DNA of 64,000 bases from Io17-Chloro-G2 sp963663135 (lineage in GTDB: Bacteria > Chloroflexota > Dehalococcoidia > Lucifugimonadales > UBA3495). This document shows positions 17,863-26,252 of the stretch, one piece after another; position 1 is the stretch's first letter, and each line of letters opens with the position of its first letter. Location of the stretch: positions 310,001-374,000 of the forward strand of contig CAXXRM010000003.1 in assembly GCA_963663135.2 (NCBI GenBank), in the 5' to 3' direction. A model generated the notes under the pieces. That model was not told the DNA's origin. It saw nothing but the letters and a program-made list of their open reading frames with translations, and ran no database searches. The position numbers were made by a program, and so were the translations under genes.

Positions 17863-18186
17863 TTATCTGCGGCTATTCGTAAGCGCCCCGTAGGTCGCGA
17901 CTATGAAGGGAACGCAGTAGGTCAGAGGGATTTTCCAATACAGGGCCCCGCCGGCATTCCCCGAGGCAATGGCGTCACCCTGGTTCAACGCCGTAAGTAC
18001 GGTTCCCACCACCACCGCCGCCGCTAAAGACCGCTTTAACATGGGCCAGTGCCGCAGGGAGCAGGAAAAGCACTTGATAGTCTCCCGGTCTTGGGATGGA
18101 ACTCCAGGCTGCTGCTTGGCATTGAACCCAAAACTCCGTCTACCGGTAAGCGTGCCCCCGCAATTGTCGCAATTTGCCGCGGACAT
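17863..18186 (-). CDS. nrtS: NrtS-like nitrate/nitrite transporter with N-terminal Cys motif
   Basis: A small membrane protein of 107 residues. The C-terminal 60 residues match NrtS: KRSLAAAVVVGTVLTALNQG, then two hydrophobic helices with LTYCVPFIVATYGAL. NrtS proteins are tiny nitrate/nitrite permeases first described in marine cyanobacteria. The first half is unusual: it has CDNCGG and CFSCSL, a possible zinc ribbon. The ATG has GGAG six bases upstream. It is convergent with lexA. Confidence 0.8.
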   Translation of the reverse strand: MSAANCDNCGGTLTGRRSFGFNAKQQPGVPSQDRETIKCFSCSLRHWPMLKRSLAAAVVVGTVLTALNQGDAIASGNAGGALYWKIPLTYCVPFIVATYGALTNSRR

Positions 18187-18360
18187 GTTAGCTCCAGGAT
18201 TTGCCCAATGGTGCGCTGTTTGGTCCTCGGAACCACGGCGTCGCCGGCGCGGAGTTTCGGAGATTCCAGCCTTGCTGGACCGGGGCCGGCCAGGTGAAAC
18301 CGGACACCTGAACCATCCTATGCAGGGACTTCCGGCGGTGTCAATTTGCGACGCTTTCCC

Positions 18361-18389
18361 TTGTGACTCCGGCGGGTCACAATTATACT
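18361..18389 (+). promoter_or_regulatory. Promoter with overlapping 7-bp inverted repeat before the PHP gene
   Basis: -35 TTGTGA at 18361, a 17-bp spacer and -10 TATACT at 18384. The inverted repeat TTGTGAC-N8-GTCACAA (18361-18382) starts in the -35 and ends just before the -10, so a bound protein would block RNA polymerase. Confidence 0.6.
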
Positions 18390-18423
18390 AACCGTTGCAG
18401 TATCCATACACGACGAGACCGAA

Positions 18424-19119
18424 ATGTACGATTTCCACACGCACACGTTTTTGAGTGACGGGGTCCTCTCTCCCATCGAGTTGATTCGCCGGGCGATGAT
18501 AAATGGGTATCGAGTGATTGGCGTGACCGACCACGTGGGCCTGGGGAACCTGGAATACGTGGTTAAGACCTTGGTCAAGGATTGCGCCCACGCGACCAGG
18601 CGGTGGGACATTCTAGCGGTTCCGGGGGTGGAAATCACCCATGTGCCTAAAGAAGACATTGACCTGGTTGCTCGGACCGCTAAGGAACTGGGGGCCCGGT
18701 TGGCAACGGTCCATGGAGAAACCATCGTGGAACCGGTTGAGGAGGGCACCAATGAGGCGGCGGTGCGGTCTTCGTCGGTGGACGTGTTGGCCCACCCCGG
18801 GTTAATCGTGGAAGATCATGCTCGGTTGGCCTCAGAAAATGGGGTGTTCTTGGAAATTTCGGCCCGGAAGGGTCATAGCTTTACCAACGGCCACGTGGCC
18901 ATGGTGGCGAAGCACACCGGCGCGTCCTTGATTCTGGACTCGGACGCACACGAGCCGGGCGATCTATTGACACCGACATTGACTCGGAAGGTTGCGTTGG
19001 GAGCAGGTTTAACCGCAGAAGAGTCCGACGTCCTGTTGGAACAGAATCCGTTGCTGCTTTTGGCTCGGCTGGGTGTCCAACCGGTTCAGCCGACCCCAAC
19101 GGCGAGGGTTGAATCCTGA
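18424..19119 (+). CDS. PHP domain phosphoesterase (histidinol-phosphatase type)
   Basis: A PHP-fold metal-dependent phosphoesterase of 231 residues. Metal-binding motifs are visible in order: DFHTHTFLSDG at the N-terminus, VTDHVG near residue 39, the PGVEITH block, VDVLAHPG near residue 122, and DSDAHEPGD near residue 178. Family members include histidinol phosphatase and DNA polymerase-associated phosphatases; the substrate is not clear. The operator-like promoter upstream implies regulation. It ends about 30 bases before the convergent DUF5679 mini-gene. Confidence 0.88.
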   Translation: MYDFHTHTFLSDGVLSPIELIRRAMINGYRVIGVTDHVGLGNLEYVVKTLVKDCAHATRRWDILAVPGVEITHVPKEDIDLVARTAKELGARLATVHGETIVEPVEEGTNEAAVRSSSVDVLAHPGLIVEDHARLASENGVFLEISARKGHSFTNGHVAMVAKHTGASLILDSDAHEPGDLLTPTLTRKVALGAGLTAEESDVLLEQNPLLLLARLGVQPVQPTPTARVES

Positions 19120-19150
19120 ACCAACCGAAGAAGGAGCGATGGTCAGGGCC

Positions 19151-19291
19151 CTAAGCCTTGCCAATGCGGAAGACTTTGGTGCCGCACACAGGGCAGACGC
19201 CCTGGGTCGCCGGCCTGCCGTTTTTCAGCGTGACTTGCTGGGGATTGCTTATCTCTTGTTTGCCCCGACACTTAAAGCAGTAGGCTTCCAT
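19151..19291 (-). CDS. DUF5679 mini zinc-ribbon protein
   Basis: A 46-residue protein. It begins MEAYCFKCRGKQEISNP and ends CPVCGTKVFRIGKA, with the NGRPATQG motif between. Two Cys pairs (YCFKCR and VCPVCG) should bind one zinc. Such DUF5679 proteins are widespread in Chloroflexota and other bacteria. The function is unknown; a link to chromosome or ribosome proteins would be a guess. A GGGGG stretch upstream may serve as the SD. Confidence 0.85.
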   Translation of the reverse strand: MEAYCFKCRGKQEISNPQQVTLKNGRPATQGVCPVCGTKVFRIGKA

Positions 19292-19698
19292 GATTGTACC
19301 CCCAAGTACAAATTCGGATATGCCTGGCTGGAATTGTGGGAAGGAAAGGCCAAGAGGTCCTTATTGAACGGAGCCTCCCAAACCTGATCTTTGCTTGCCG
19401 GTAGCGTCGACCTGCCCTCCCGACCCTTGCAACAATCCGGCGTCCCACCCCGGTCGAACGTTGAACACGGGTTGCTAGAGTGTGCTGCAGGCCACTCAAA
19501 TATACAGTCCGATAAACATTTGTCAAGAATTTCGTAGCAGGCCGGGCGATTTCATCCGCCAATCTACCCGCATCAGCGCCTGGCTAGGTGCAGGACCAAG
19601 GTGTGCCGCTCACCGCGACCGTGTGATCACCCGTACGAACCTATGGATCCGATATCCTGGCGGAGACACGGACCGCCTCTGTTGTCGCGGCGATGGCT
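19292..19698. other. Intergenic region without a supported gene
   Basis: Between the DUF5679 gene and the end of truB I see no coding frame with family support, no tRNA cloverleaf and no strong hairpin. It probably contains the promoter of the DUF5679 gene. Confidence 0.4.
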
Positions 19699-20673
19699 CT
19701 AGGGGGTAGAGGCCGCCGGTGCATAAGGGGAAGGTTGGTCTATGTGGAAGACTTTGATTGGTTTCAGGGTTGATGTCCCACGGTCGAAGCGCACCACGCC
19801 CAGGAAACGTCCGTCGGGGCTGTAAGCACGGAATTCTTCCAAGTAGCCTGCATCCATGAGGGGAGTGCGGACGGCCACCGGCTGACCGTTTTTCAAGTAA
19901 TTTTCGGCTGCTCCGCCCACGACGGTGCTCTTGAGGCCCCGCAGGACCCAGTCGCTCGGGAACACATGCTGTTGCCAGCCCCCGGGATCTTCCGCCGCTG
20001 CCTCCAGGGTTTCTTGGGTGACCGAATCAGTGGCTTCAAATCCGCCGCAGTACTGGCGCTCCAAACTGGACACGTGACCGCCGCAGCCCAAGATTTGGCC
20101 TAAATCGTGGGCCAGGGAGCGCATGTATACTCCCGGCCCGCTCTCGACTTCAACCACGATTCGGGGCAACGCCCATTCGGTCACTTTAATGGAAAAGATT
20201 TTCACCGGCCTCGGCGCGCGTTCGACCTCCTGCCCAGCCCGAGCCAGTTGGTACAAACGCTGCCCCTTCACCTTAACCGCGCTGTACATGGGCGGTGTCT
20301 GGTTGATAGAGCCAACGAAGGACATAAGAACAGACTCGACGGTTTCCGGGGTGAGGCCGGTGGCATCGCCGGTTGCAACCGTCTCGCCTTCAGCGTCGTA
20401 GGTGTCGGTGGTGACGCCCAGTTGCACCGTCATCAGGTAACGCTTGCGGCCGTCCACCACGTATTCCATCAGCCGGGTGGCTTGCCCAAGGCATATCGGC
20501 AGGACACCCTGGGCCATTGGGTCCATAGTCCCGCCGTGGCCGACTTTTTGGCCCCGTCCCGCCATCCGCTTGATGCGTCTCACCGCTTCCATAGAAGTGA
20601 TGCCCGCCGGCTTGAACAGGTTCAGGAGCCCGTTTACTTGCTTGGTGTCCGGGGACCGGCCCTTCTTAACCAT
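19699..20673 (-). CDS. truB: tRNA pseudouridine(55) synthase TruB
   Basis: TruB makes pseudouridine 55 in the T-loop of tRNAs. D51 in GGTMDPMAQGVLP is the catalytic Asp. The RRYL-like KRYLMTVQLGVTTDTYD segment and the MRSLAHDLG motif near residue 185 are present. A C-terminal PUA-like region of about 80 residues follows. Length (324) is normal. It is the last gene of the nusA operon, 34 bases after rbfA. Confidence 0.96.
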   Translation of the reverse strand: MVKKGRSPDTKQVNGLLNLFKPAGITSMEAVRRIKRMAGRGQKVGHGGTMDPMAQGVLPICLGQATRLMEYVVDGRKRYLMTVQLGVTTDTYDAEGETVATGDATGLTPETVESVLMSFVGSINQTPPMYSAVKVKGQRLYQLARAGQEVERAPRPVKIFSIKVTEWALPRIVVEVESGPGVYMRSLAHDLGQILGCGGHVSSLERQYCGGFEATDSVTQETLEAAAEDPGGWQQHVFPSDWVLRGLKSTVVGGAAENYLKNGQPVAVRTPLMDAGYLEEFRAYSPDGRFLGVVRFDRGTSTLKPIKVFHIDQPSPYAPAASTP

Positions 20674-20707
20674 AAATCAAGGAAACCCCTATCCGACCCG
20701 ACCCAGG

Positions 20708-21088
20708 CTATCCGGTGCTGGGTCCGCTAGCCGCCTGGGGGCCCTGCTCTTCCAGGAGTTGGTCCATCATGTTTAACACCTGGTCGGCGTCTTCGATGGA
20801 AGTGTCCACCTCGAAACTCAAAAACGGGACATGCCTCATCGACACGCGATCCCTGAGTTCCTTCCTGATGAATGCCGCCGCCGATTGAATGCCATCCAAT
20901 GCCTCTTTTTTGGCGCCGGTGTCTCCCATGACGCTCAAAAAGACCCGGGCGGAGCGGAGGTCGTGGGAGGTGCTTACCTGGGTGATGCTGATCACTCCGG
21001 TTAACCGGGGGTCTTTCACCTGACGGGACAGGAGTGAGCTGATTTCATCGCGCAAAAGCCCGTTGACCCGGTCGATGCGTCGGTTCAT
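20708..21088 (-). CDS. rbfA: Ribosome-binding factor A
   Basis: RbfA helps mature the 30S subunit near the 5' end of 16S rRNA. The KH-like fold is marked by RIDRVNGLLRDEISSLLSRQ, VKDPRLTGVISITQV and an R-H-x-P-x-L-x-F motif (RHVPFLSFEVD). The protein has 126 residues with a short disordered tail. GGAG lies five bases before the ATG. It sits between infB and truB as in most bacteria. Confidence 0.95.
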   Translation of the reverse strand: MNRRIDRVNGLLRDEISSLLSRQVKDPRLTGVISITQVSTSHDLRSARVFLSVMGDTGAKKEALDGIQSAAAFIRKELRDRVSMRHVPFLSFEVDTSIEDADQVLNMMDQLLEEQGPQAASGPSTG

Positions 21089-21150
21089 GCCGGCTCCATG
21101 AGTTGAAGATGGCTGACGAGATGGGTAGAGGAGTCCCGCGGATGCCGGGG

Positions 21151-22989
21151 CTAGCGTCTTCCTCGTTCCAGCCGGTGGGCTTCAAGGAGGTCTCCCTGCC
21201 GGAAATCGTTATACCCTTGCAGCATGATGCCGCAGTCGCTGCCTGACGTCATCTCGGAGACCTCGTCACGAAAGTGGCGAAGGGTTTCGATAGTGGTTTC
21301 GTGAACCAGGGTACCGTCCCGCATAACCCGGACGTTGGCCCCCTTGTTGATGCGGCCGTCGGTCACCCGGCAACCTGCGATTTGCACGCCCCGGCGCGAA
21401 GTGAAGATTTCGCGGATTTCGGCTCGGCCCACCACCACGTCGGCGTACACGGGCTCCAACATTCCTTGCAGGGCCAGTGATACGTCGTCGATTAGCTGGT
21501 AGATGATGTTGTAATGGCGGATTTCCACGCCCATGCGCTCGGCAAGGCGTTCCGCGCTGGGTTCCGCGCCGATGGTGAATCCGATAACAATGGCGTCCGA
21601 GGCGCTGGCCAGCATAACATCAGACTCCGTTATGGCGCCGCACCCCGCGTGCAACACCCTGACGGTTGCTTCTTCCGCCGTCAACTGTTCCAAGGCATTC
21701 TGGACCGCTTCGACACTGCCCTGAACATCGGCTTTGACCACCAGGTTCAACTCTTTCGCGACGCCTGAACCCTTTTGGACCACCTCTTCCAACGTCAGGG
21801 CTCGGACCTGGTTTTGCCGACCGGAAGTGGATCTTGCCCGGTCTTCGGCCATAGACCTTGCGGACCGTTCGCCGGTTGCCACAGAAAGCAGGTCACCGGC
21901 CTGCGGGGGTGCGTTGAAACCAAGTATCTCCGCGGGCATTCCCGGGGTGGCCTCTTTGATGGCCTGCCCCTGGTGGTTGCTCATTGCCTTCACCCGCCCC
22001 CACACGGCCCCTGCGGACACGTAATCGCTAATTTTCAGCGTGCCCTCTTGAACCAGCACGGTGGCGGTTGGCCCGCGTTTGCGATCCAGGCGCGCTTCGA
22101 TGACAACCCCGGCGGCCACCTTGTTATGGTTGGCTCGCAGTTCCGCCAATTCGGCCACCACCAGGATGTTTGCCATCAAGTCGTCGATGCCGTCTCCGGT
22201 TTTGGCGGAGACCTCGGCGGAAATGATGTCGCCTCCCCAGTCTTCCACGAGCAGGTTTTGTTCGCTGAGTTGGCGTTTAACCCGTTCCGGATCAGCGCCC
22301 GGCAGGTCCATTTTGTTGATGGCTACGATAATCGGGACGTTGGCCGCCTTGGCGTGGTTCAAGGCCTCAGTGGTCTGGGGCATGATCCCGTCGTCGGCAG
22401 CGACCACCAGCACGGCGATGTCGGTTACTTTGGCGCCCCGGGCTCGGATTGCAGTAAACGCTGCGTGGCCCGGCGTGTCCAGGAAGGTAATGTCCTGGTC
22501 GTTGAATCGCGCCTGGTAAGCGCCGATATGCTGGGTGATGCCACCCACTTCCCGCTCGGCCACCTGGGTGTGTCGAATTGTGTCTAACAATGCGGTTTTG
22601 CCGTGGTCCACGTGGCCCAGGATAGTGACCACCGGGGGCCGCGGGCTTTGTTCCGCAGGGTCCTCGACTTCATGGGACTTCTCGGCGGCGCTGGCTGCCT
22701 CCGGTTCGGCCGTGGCCATGGTGGTGCGAATACCGAATGCCGTCGTGACCAGGGTGGCCATTTCGTAGTCGATTATCTGGTTCATGGCCGCCATAATCCC
22801 GTTGCGCATCAGTTGCTTGATGACGTCAATGGGACTCTGGTCGATCAATTCGGCCAACCGTTGCACACTGAGGGTTTCCGGCAGCACCAGAACCCGGGAT
22901 GGGGCGCGCCGGGTTGAAGCTCCCCGGCGCTGTGGCTGCTCCGCGGATGCTTGGGTATTCGCCACTGCCTGCCGTCCGTCGGATGTCAT
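21151..22989 (-). CDS. infB: Translation initiation factor IF-2
   Basis: IF-2 is the GTPase that brings initiator tRNA to the ribosome. The protein is short (612 residues) because the N-terminal region is reduced to one IF2N domain (about residues 30-85). The G domain has GHVDHGKTALLD (G1), DTPGHAAF (G3) and NKMD (G4). Domains II, III and IV follow. The ATG at 22989 overlaps the ylxR stop by four bases (ATGA), so translation is coupled. Confidence 0.97.
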   Translation of the reverse strand: MTSDGRQAVANTQASAEQPQRRGASTRRAPSRVLVLPETLSVQRLAELIDQSPIDVIKQLMRNGIMAAMNQIIDYEMATLVTTAFGIRTTMATAEPEAASAAEKSHEVEDPAEQSPRPPVVTILGHVDHGKTALLDTIRHTQVAEREVGGITQHIGAYQARFNDQDITFLDTPGHAAFTAIRARGAKVTDIAVLVVAADDGIMPQTTEALNHAKAANVPIIVAINKMDLPGADPERVKRQLSEQNLLVEDWGGDIISAEVSAKTGDGIDDLMANILVVAELAELRANHNKVAAGVVIEARLDRKRGPTATVLVQEGTLKISDYVSAGAVWGRVKAMSNHQGQAIKEATPGMPAEILGFNAPPQAGDLLSVATGERSARSMAEDRARSTSGRQNQVRALTLEEVVQKGSGVAKELNLVVKADVQGSVEAVQNALEQLTAEEATVRVLHAGCGAITESDVMLASASDAIVIGFTIGAEPSAERLAERMGVEIRHYNIIYQLIDDVSLALQGMLEPVYADVVVGRAEIREIFTSRRGVQIAGCRVTDGRINKGANVRVMRDGTLVHETTIETLRHFRDEVSEMTSGSDCGIMLQGYNDFRQGDLLEAHRLERGRR

Positions 22990-23285
22990 ATTTTAATCTC
23001 CGAAGTCTGTTCCGTCATCAGTTCCTGGTACGAGGAAAACAAAAGGTCATGGTCTTGCGGCGTAAGCTTCGCGTTGAGGCTTCGCTCCAGACTGCCTTTG
23101 CGGGCGCCTTTCTGCCAACAATCTACGTTGCGGCACCGGTAGGCGCCGCGGCCCGGACTCTTGCCGGTGCCGTCTATATGGAGGGTTCCCTGGGGTGTTC
23201 TAGCAATGCGCACCAACTCACGTTTGGGCAACTTAGTCCCGCATGATATGCAAGTGCGTTCGGGGATGTGTCTTTGCTTGGTCAA
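22986..23285 (-). CDS. ylxR: YlxR/RnpM family RNA-binding protein
   Basis: A 99-residue protein with the YlxR signature: ERTCISCGTKLPKRELVRI, then GRGAYRC and CWQKGARKG. Members bind RNA, and RnpM in Bacillus binds RNase P RNA. The start codon appears to be TTG at 23285, which gives the usual N-terminus but has no strong SD. It lies between nusA and infB, its usual place. Confidence 0.93.
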   Translation of the reverse strand: MTKQRHIPERTCISCGTKLPKRELVRIARTPQGTLHIDGTGKSPGRGAYRCRNVDCWQKGARKGSLERSLNAKLTPQDHDLLFSSYQELMTEQTSEIKI

Positions 23286-23396
23286 CCCAATAACCGGTCA
23301 ATCTATCCCCGTTGGGATGCTATTCGCAGCTTTTTGTCCGGGCAGTGTTTAAGCCTTCAACCCGCGAAGTCGGCCCGGAGTCTGTTCGCCTAGGGT

Positions 23397-25007
23397 TTAT
23401 CTCCCGCCCCGGCGGGCTCCTCCCCTGGCTCCGCCGCCCCGACGGCCCCTTCCAGCGCGGCGTCCGCCTCGTTCATCATCAATTAGGTCTTCGGCAAACC
23501 TGATCTTACCGGCATCCGGGGTCAGCAGGGGCACCAGAGGCAACCCCGGCATAGCGTCCTCGGGTTCTTCTTCCTCGACATCGACATCGTCGTCCAAGAT
23601 TGCAACGTCGTCCAGCGTGAAGGACTGTAGCTCGTCCACACTGAGCCCGGAGGCGTCGTCTTCCGGCGCCTCTTGAGCAGTGGCTTCCTCTTCCTGAATC
23701 AGCGATTCAAGGAGTCGGTCCTCGTCAAGCTCCGGCGGTGAATCGGTCACCGTTTCCAGTTGGTCTTCCACCTGATCTGCGATCTGGACGGCGGCATCAT
23801 CCGCCGTTTCCTCCAGTATCTCCTCTTCGGTTACCAGAACGTCGGTCGGTTGTTCTACCTGGTCGTCAACTACAACATCCAGTACCGCTTCGGCTTCAAG
23901 CTCTTGGACAGCCTCCCGCTGCTGCTCTTCCAATTCCTTTTGCTTACGCCGAGCCTCTCGAATCTCCTCCCACTCGGTCATGCCCTTGATGTCCAACCGC
24001 CAGCCGGTCAAACGGGCCGCCAGCCGGGTATTCTGCCCTTCTTTGCCTATGGCCAGGGACAACTGCCGGTCCGGCACCACTACGGTTGCGGTCATGGTTT
24101 CCGGGGCGAGTTCCACCTCCACTGCCTCCGATGGGCTGAGGGATTTGGCGATGAACACCTTCGGGTCTTGATCCCAGGAGACCACGTCAATCTTCTCGCC
24201 CTGGAGCTCGTTGACAATGCTTTGGATCCTGTTGCCGCGCACACCGATGCAAGAGCCTACGGGGTCTATGCCGGGTTGATTCGAGCTGACGGCCACCTTA
24301 CTGCGGAAACCGGCCTCCCTTGCGATGCCCTTGATTTCCACCACGCCGTTGTATACTTCGGGAACTTCAATCTCAAACAGCCGCTTCAACATGTTGCGGT
24401 GACTGCGGGAAACCAGAATCTCCGGGCCTTTCGGAGCGTTTCGAACGCTGACCACGTAAACCTTGATCCGCTGTCCCTTGCGGTACCGCTCGTTGGTTAC
24501 CTGCTCTTCGTAAGGCAGGATGGATTGGGCTCGTCCCAGGTCTACGACGATTGTCCGGCCCGACTCGGTCTGGTCGATGACCCCAGATACGATGTCCTCT
24601 TCGTGTTGCAAGAACTCCTGATAGAGGAGTTCTCGTTCGGCTTCCCGCAGGCGTTGTAAGACCACCTGCTTGGCGGTTTGAGCGGCAATCCGGCTGGCGT
24701 TGTGCGGAAGAGGCTCCTCTGCAGCTACTTCGTCGCCCAGGTCGACGCCGTTTTTGAGGTATTTAGCGTCGGCAACGCTGATTTCGCGTTCTGAATCCTC
24801 AACCTCTTGCACCACCGTCTTGAGCGCGTAAACGCTCACCTCACCGGTGTTGGGGTTCAGTTTGACCGATATGTTTTGCCCCGATGCCGGGTTGTCTTTC
24901 TTAAACGCGGAGGCCAGGGCCACCTCAATGGCCTGCAATACCTGCTCCCTGGGGAGGTGGCGCTCCGCAACTAGCTGGGTCAACGCTATTAAAAAGTCGC
25001 TTTTCAT
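23397..25007 (-). CDS. nusA: Transcription termination/antitermination factor NusA
   Basis: NusA binds RNA polymerase and RNA and modulates pausing and termination. The N-terminal domain covers about residues 1-120, S1 about 130-200 (GQRIKVYVVSVRNAPKGPEI), and the two KH domains about 200-345 (VGSCIGVRGNRIQSIVNEL, LAIGKEGQNTRLAARLTGW). The remaining 190 residues are unusual: a long Glu/Asp-rich stretch and then an Arg/Gly-rich tail (GRGRRGGGARGGARRGG). GAGGG is 11 bases before the ATG. It is the first gene of its operon; rimP, its usual upstream neighbour, is absent here. Confidence 0.96.
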   Translation of the reverse strand: MKSDFLIALTQLVAERHLPREQVLQAIEVALASAFKKDNPASGQNISVKLNPNTGEVSVYALKTVVQEVEDSEREISVADAKYLKNGVDLGDEVAAEEPLPHNASRIAAQTAKQVVLQRLREAERELLYQEFLQHEEDIVSGVIDQTESGRTIVVDLGRAQSILPYEEQVTNERYRKGQRIKVYVVSVRNAPKGPEILVSRSHRNMLKRLFEIEVPEVYNGVVEIKGIAREAGFRSKVAVSSNQPGIDPVGSCIGVRGNRIQSIVNELQGEKIDVVSWDQDPKVFIAKSLSPSEAVEVELAPETMTATVVVPDRQLSLAIGKEGQNTRLAARLTGWRLDIKGMTEWEEIREARRKQKELEEQQREAVQELEAEAVLDVVVDDQVEQPTDVLVTEEEILEETADDAAVQIADQVEDQLETVTDSPPELDEDRLLESLIQEEEATAQEAPEDDASGLSVDELQSFTLDDVAILDDDVDVEEEEPEDAMPGLPLVPLLTPDAGKIRFAEDLIDDERGGRRAGRGRRGGGARGGARRGGR

Positions 25008-25062
25008 GGCGATGTACCCTCGCCCCGAGTGGACCAGAGCTTAACTCTGTGCCCCTAAAGCA

Positions 25063-25085
25063 AGAAAGCGGGTCCCACCCGCTCT
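25063..25085 (-). other. Hairpin in the nusA leader
   Basis: AGCGGGT-CCC-ACCCGCT at 25067-25083. On the minus strand it is followed by TTTCTTGCTTT. It lies between the predicted promoter and nusA, so it could act as an attenuator or a stabilising 5' hairpin. NusA often controls its own leader; here that is only an inference. Confidence 0.5.
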
Positions 25086-25110
25086 CAACAAAGAAGGACT
25101 ATGTGCCCAG

Positions 25111-25139
25111 AGTATAGCATCGCCCGAAAAGGGATTCAA
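25111..25139 (-). promoter_or_regulatory. Probable promoter of the nusA-ylxR-infB-rbfA-truB operon
   Basis: On the minus strand: TTGAAT, a 17-bp spacer and TATACT. The start would be near 25104, giving a leader of about 97 bases with a strong hairpin. Confidence 0.6.
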
Positions 25140-25255
25140 GGGGTGTAGACCGTAGGGCAAACCCGCGCTCCACAGCGAAAAAACGGCGCGGAGGCTCTAT
25201 CCGGTGGGAGCGCCGGAAGGGATAAGGAGCCGTCGCCGGCGATTTCAGGGCCCGA

Positions 25256-26206
25256 TCACCACCAGATCTTGCCCTGCGACTCCTTGGCCAATTGTTGGTA
25301 GTCCTTGGTCCACAAGCTGGTGCTAAGGTATTTCCAGCCGCCGTCGGCCAGCAGACACACAATGCTGCCATGGTCCATTCGTTCCGCCTGGCGAATAGCG
25401 GCGTGAACCACTGACCCCGAAGAAACCCCGGCGAAGATCCCCTCCTGGAGCAGCAGTTCCTGTGTGGTCCTGAACGCGTCGAGGCTGCTTACCAAAATTC
25501 GGGAATCCAGCAGGTTGAGGTCCAGTATGGGAGGGATGAATCCCTGTTCCAAATCCCTCAGACCTGAAATGAAGTCGTCGGGTTCGGGAGCGACGGCAAC
25601 GACTTTTACTTGCGGGTTGTGTTCTTTAAGCCTCCGGCCCACCCCCATCAACGTGCCGCCGGTGCCCAGCCCGGCAACAAACATGTCCACGTCGGGAAGG
25701 GTGTCGATGATCTCCTGCCCGGTGGTCTCGTAGTGAGCCCCGGGATTGCCGGAGTTGCCGTATTGGTAGGGCATGAAATAGTCGTGGGGATGTTTTTCCA
25801 CCAGGTCTTTGGCTATGTCAATGGAGCCGTTGGTGCCCATTGAGCCTTCGGAGTTGATGATTTCGGCTCCATACGCCTGGAGAAGCTGGGCCCGCTCAAC
25901 GCTCACGTTATCCGGCATCACCACCGCGAGCTTGTACCCCCTGAGGCGTGACACCAAGGCCAGAGAGATGCCCGTGTTGCCGCTGGTGGGTTCCAGGATC
26001 GTCCGTTTGGAACCTAGCTCTCCGTCCCGCTCGGCCTGGTCGATCATTTTCAGGGCGATGCGGTCTTTCACGCTGCCGGTAGGGTTTTGCCCTTCCAGCT
26101 TGGCGAAAATGCGCACTTCAGCCCGGGGGCTCATGCGCTGGAGTTCCACCATCGGCGTGTTGCCAATGGTGGCCAAGATTCCTTTGTAGGCCAACCTCGC
26201 TGCCAT
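25256..26206 (-). CDS. cysM: PLP-dependent cysteine synthase family protein
   Basis: The enzyme joins a sulfur donor to an activated serine to give cysteine. K47 in NPTGSVKDRI is the PLP lysine. TSGNTGISLA binds the substrate, and GLGTGGTLMGV binds the PLP phosphate. Length is 316 residues. It follows a ThiF/MoeB-type gene by 46 bases on the same strand. In actinobacteria a similar pairing (a MoeB-type enzyme charging a CysO-like sulfur carrier for CysM) feeds protein-bound sulfide to CysM, so the donor here may be a thiocarboxylate carrier (inference). No carrier gene is adjacent. Confidence 0.92.
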   Translation of the reverse strand: MAARLAYKGILATIGNTPMVELQRMSPRAEVRIFAKLEGQNPTGSVKDRIALKMIDQAERDGELGSKRTILEPTSGNTGISLALVSRLRGYKLAVVMPDNVSVERAQLLQAYGAEIINSEGSMGTNGSIDIAKDLVEKHPHDYFMPYQYGNSGNPGAHYETTGQEIIDTLPDVDMFVAGLGTGGTLMGVGRRLKEHNPQVKVVAVAPEPDDFISGLRDLEQGFIPPILDLNLLDSRILVSSLDAFRTTQELLLQEGIFAGVSSGSVVHAAIRQAERMDHGSIVCLLADGGWKYLSTSLWTKDYQQLAKESQGKIWW

Positions 26207-26252
26207 ATTACGTGTTTATGGGTTCCTCAGGTCTCCTGCTCCGGCTCTCAGC

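Noticed and set aside
18361..18382. Classical CRP/FNR site
   Set aside because: The half-sites are separated by ten bases instead of six, so the site is listed only as an unidentified operator.
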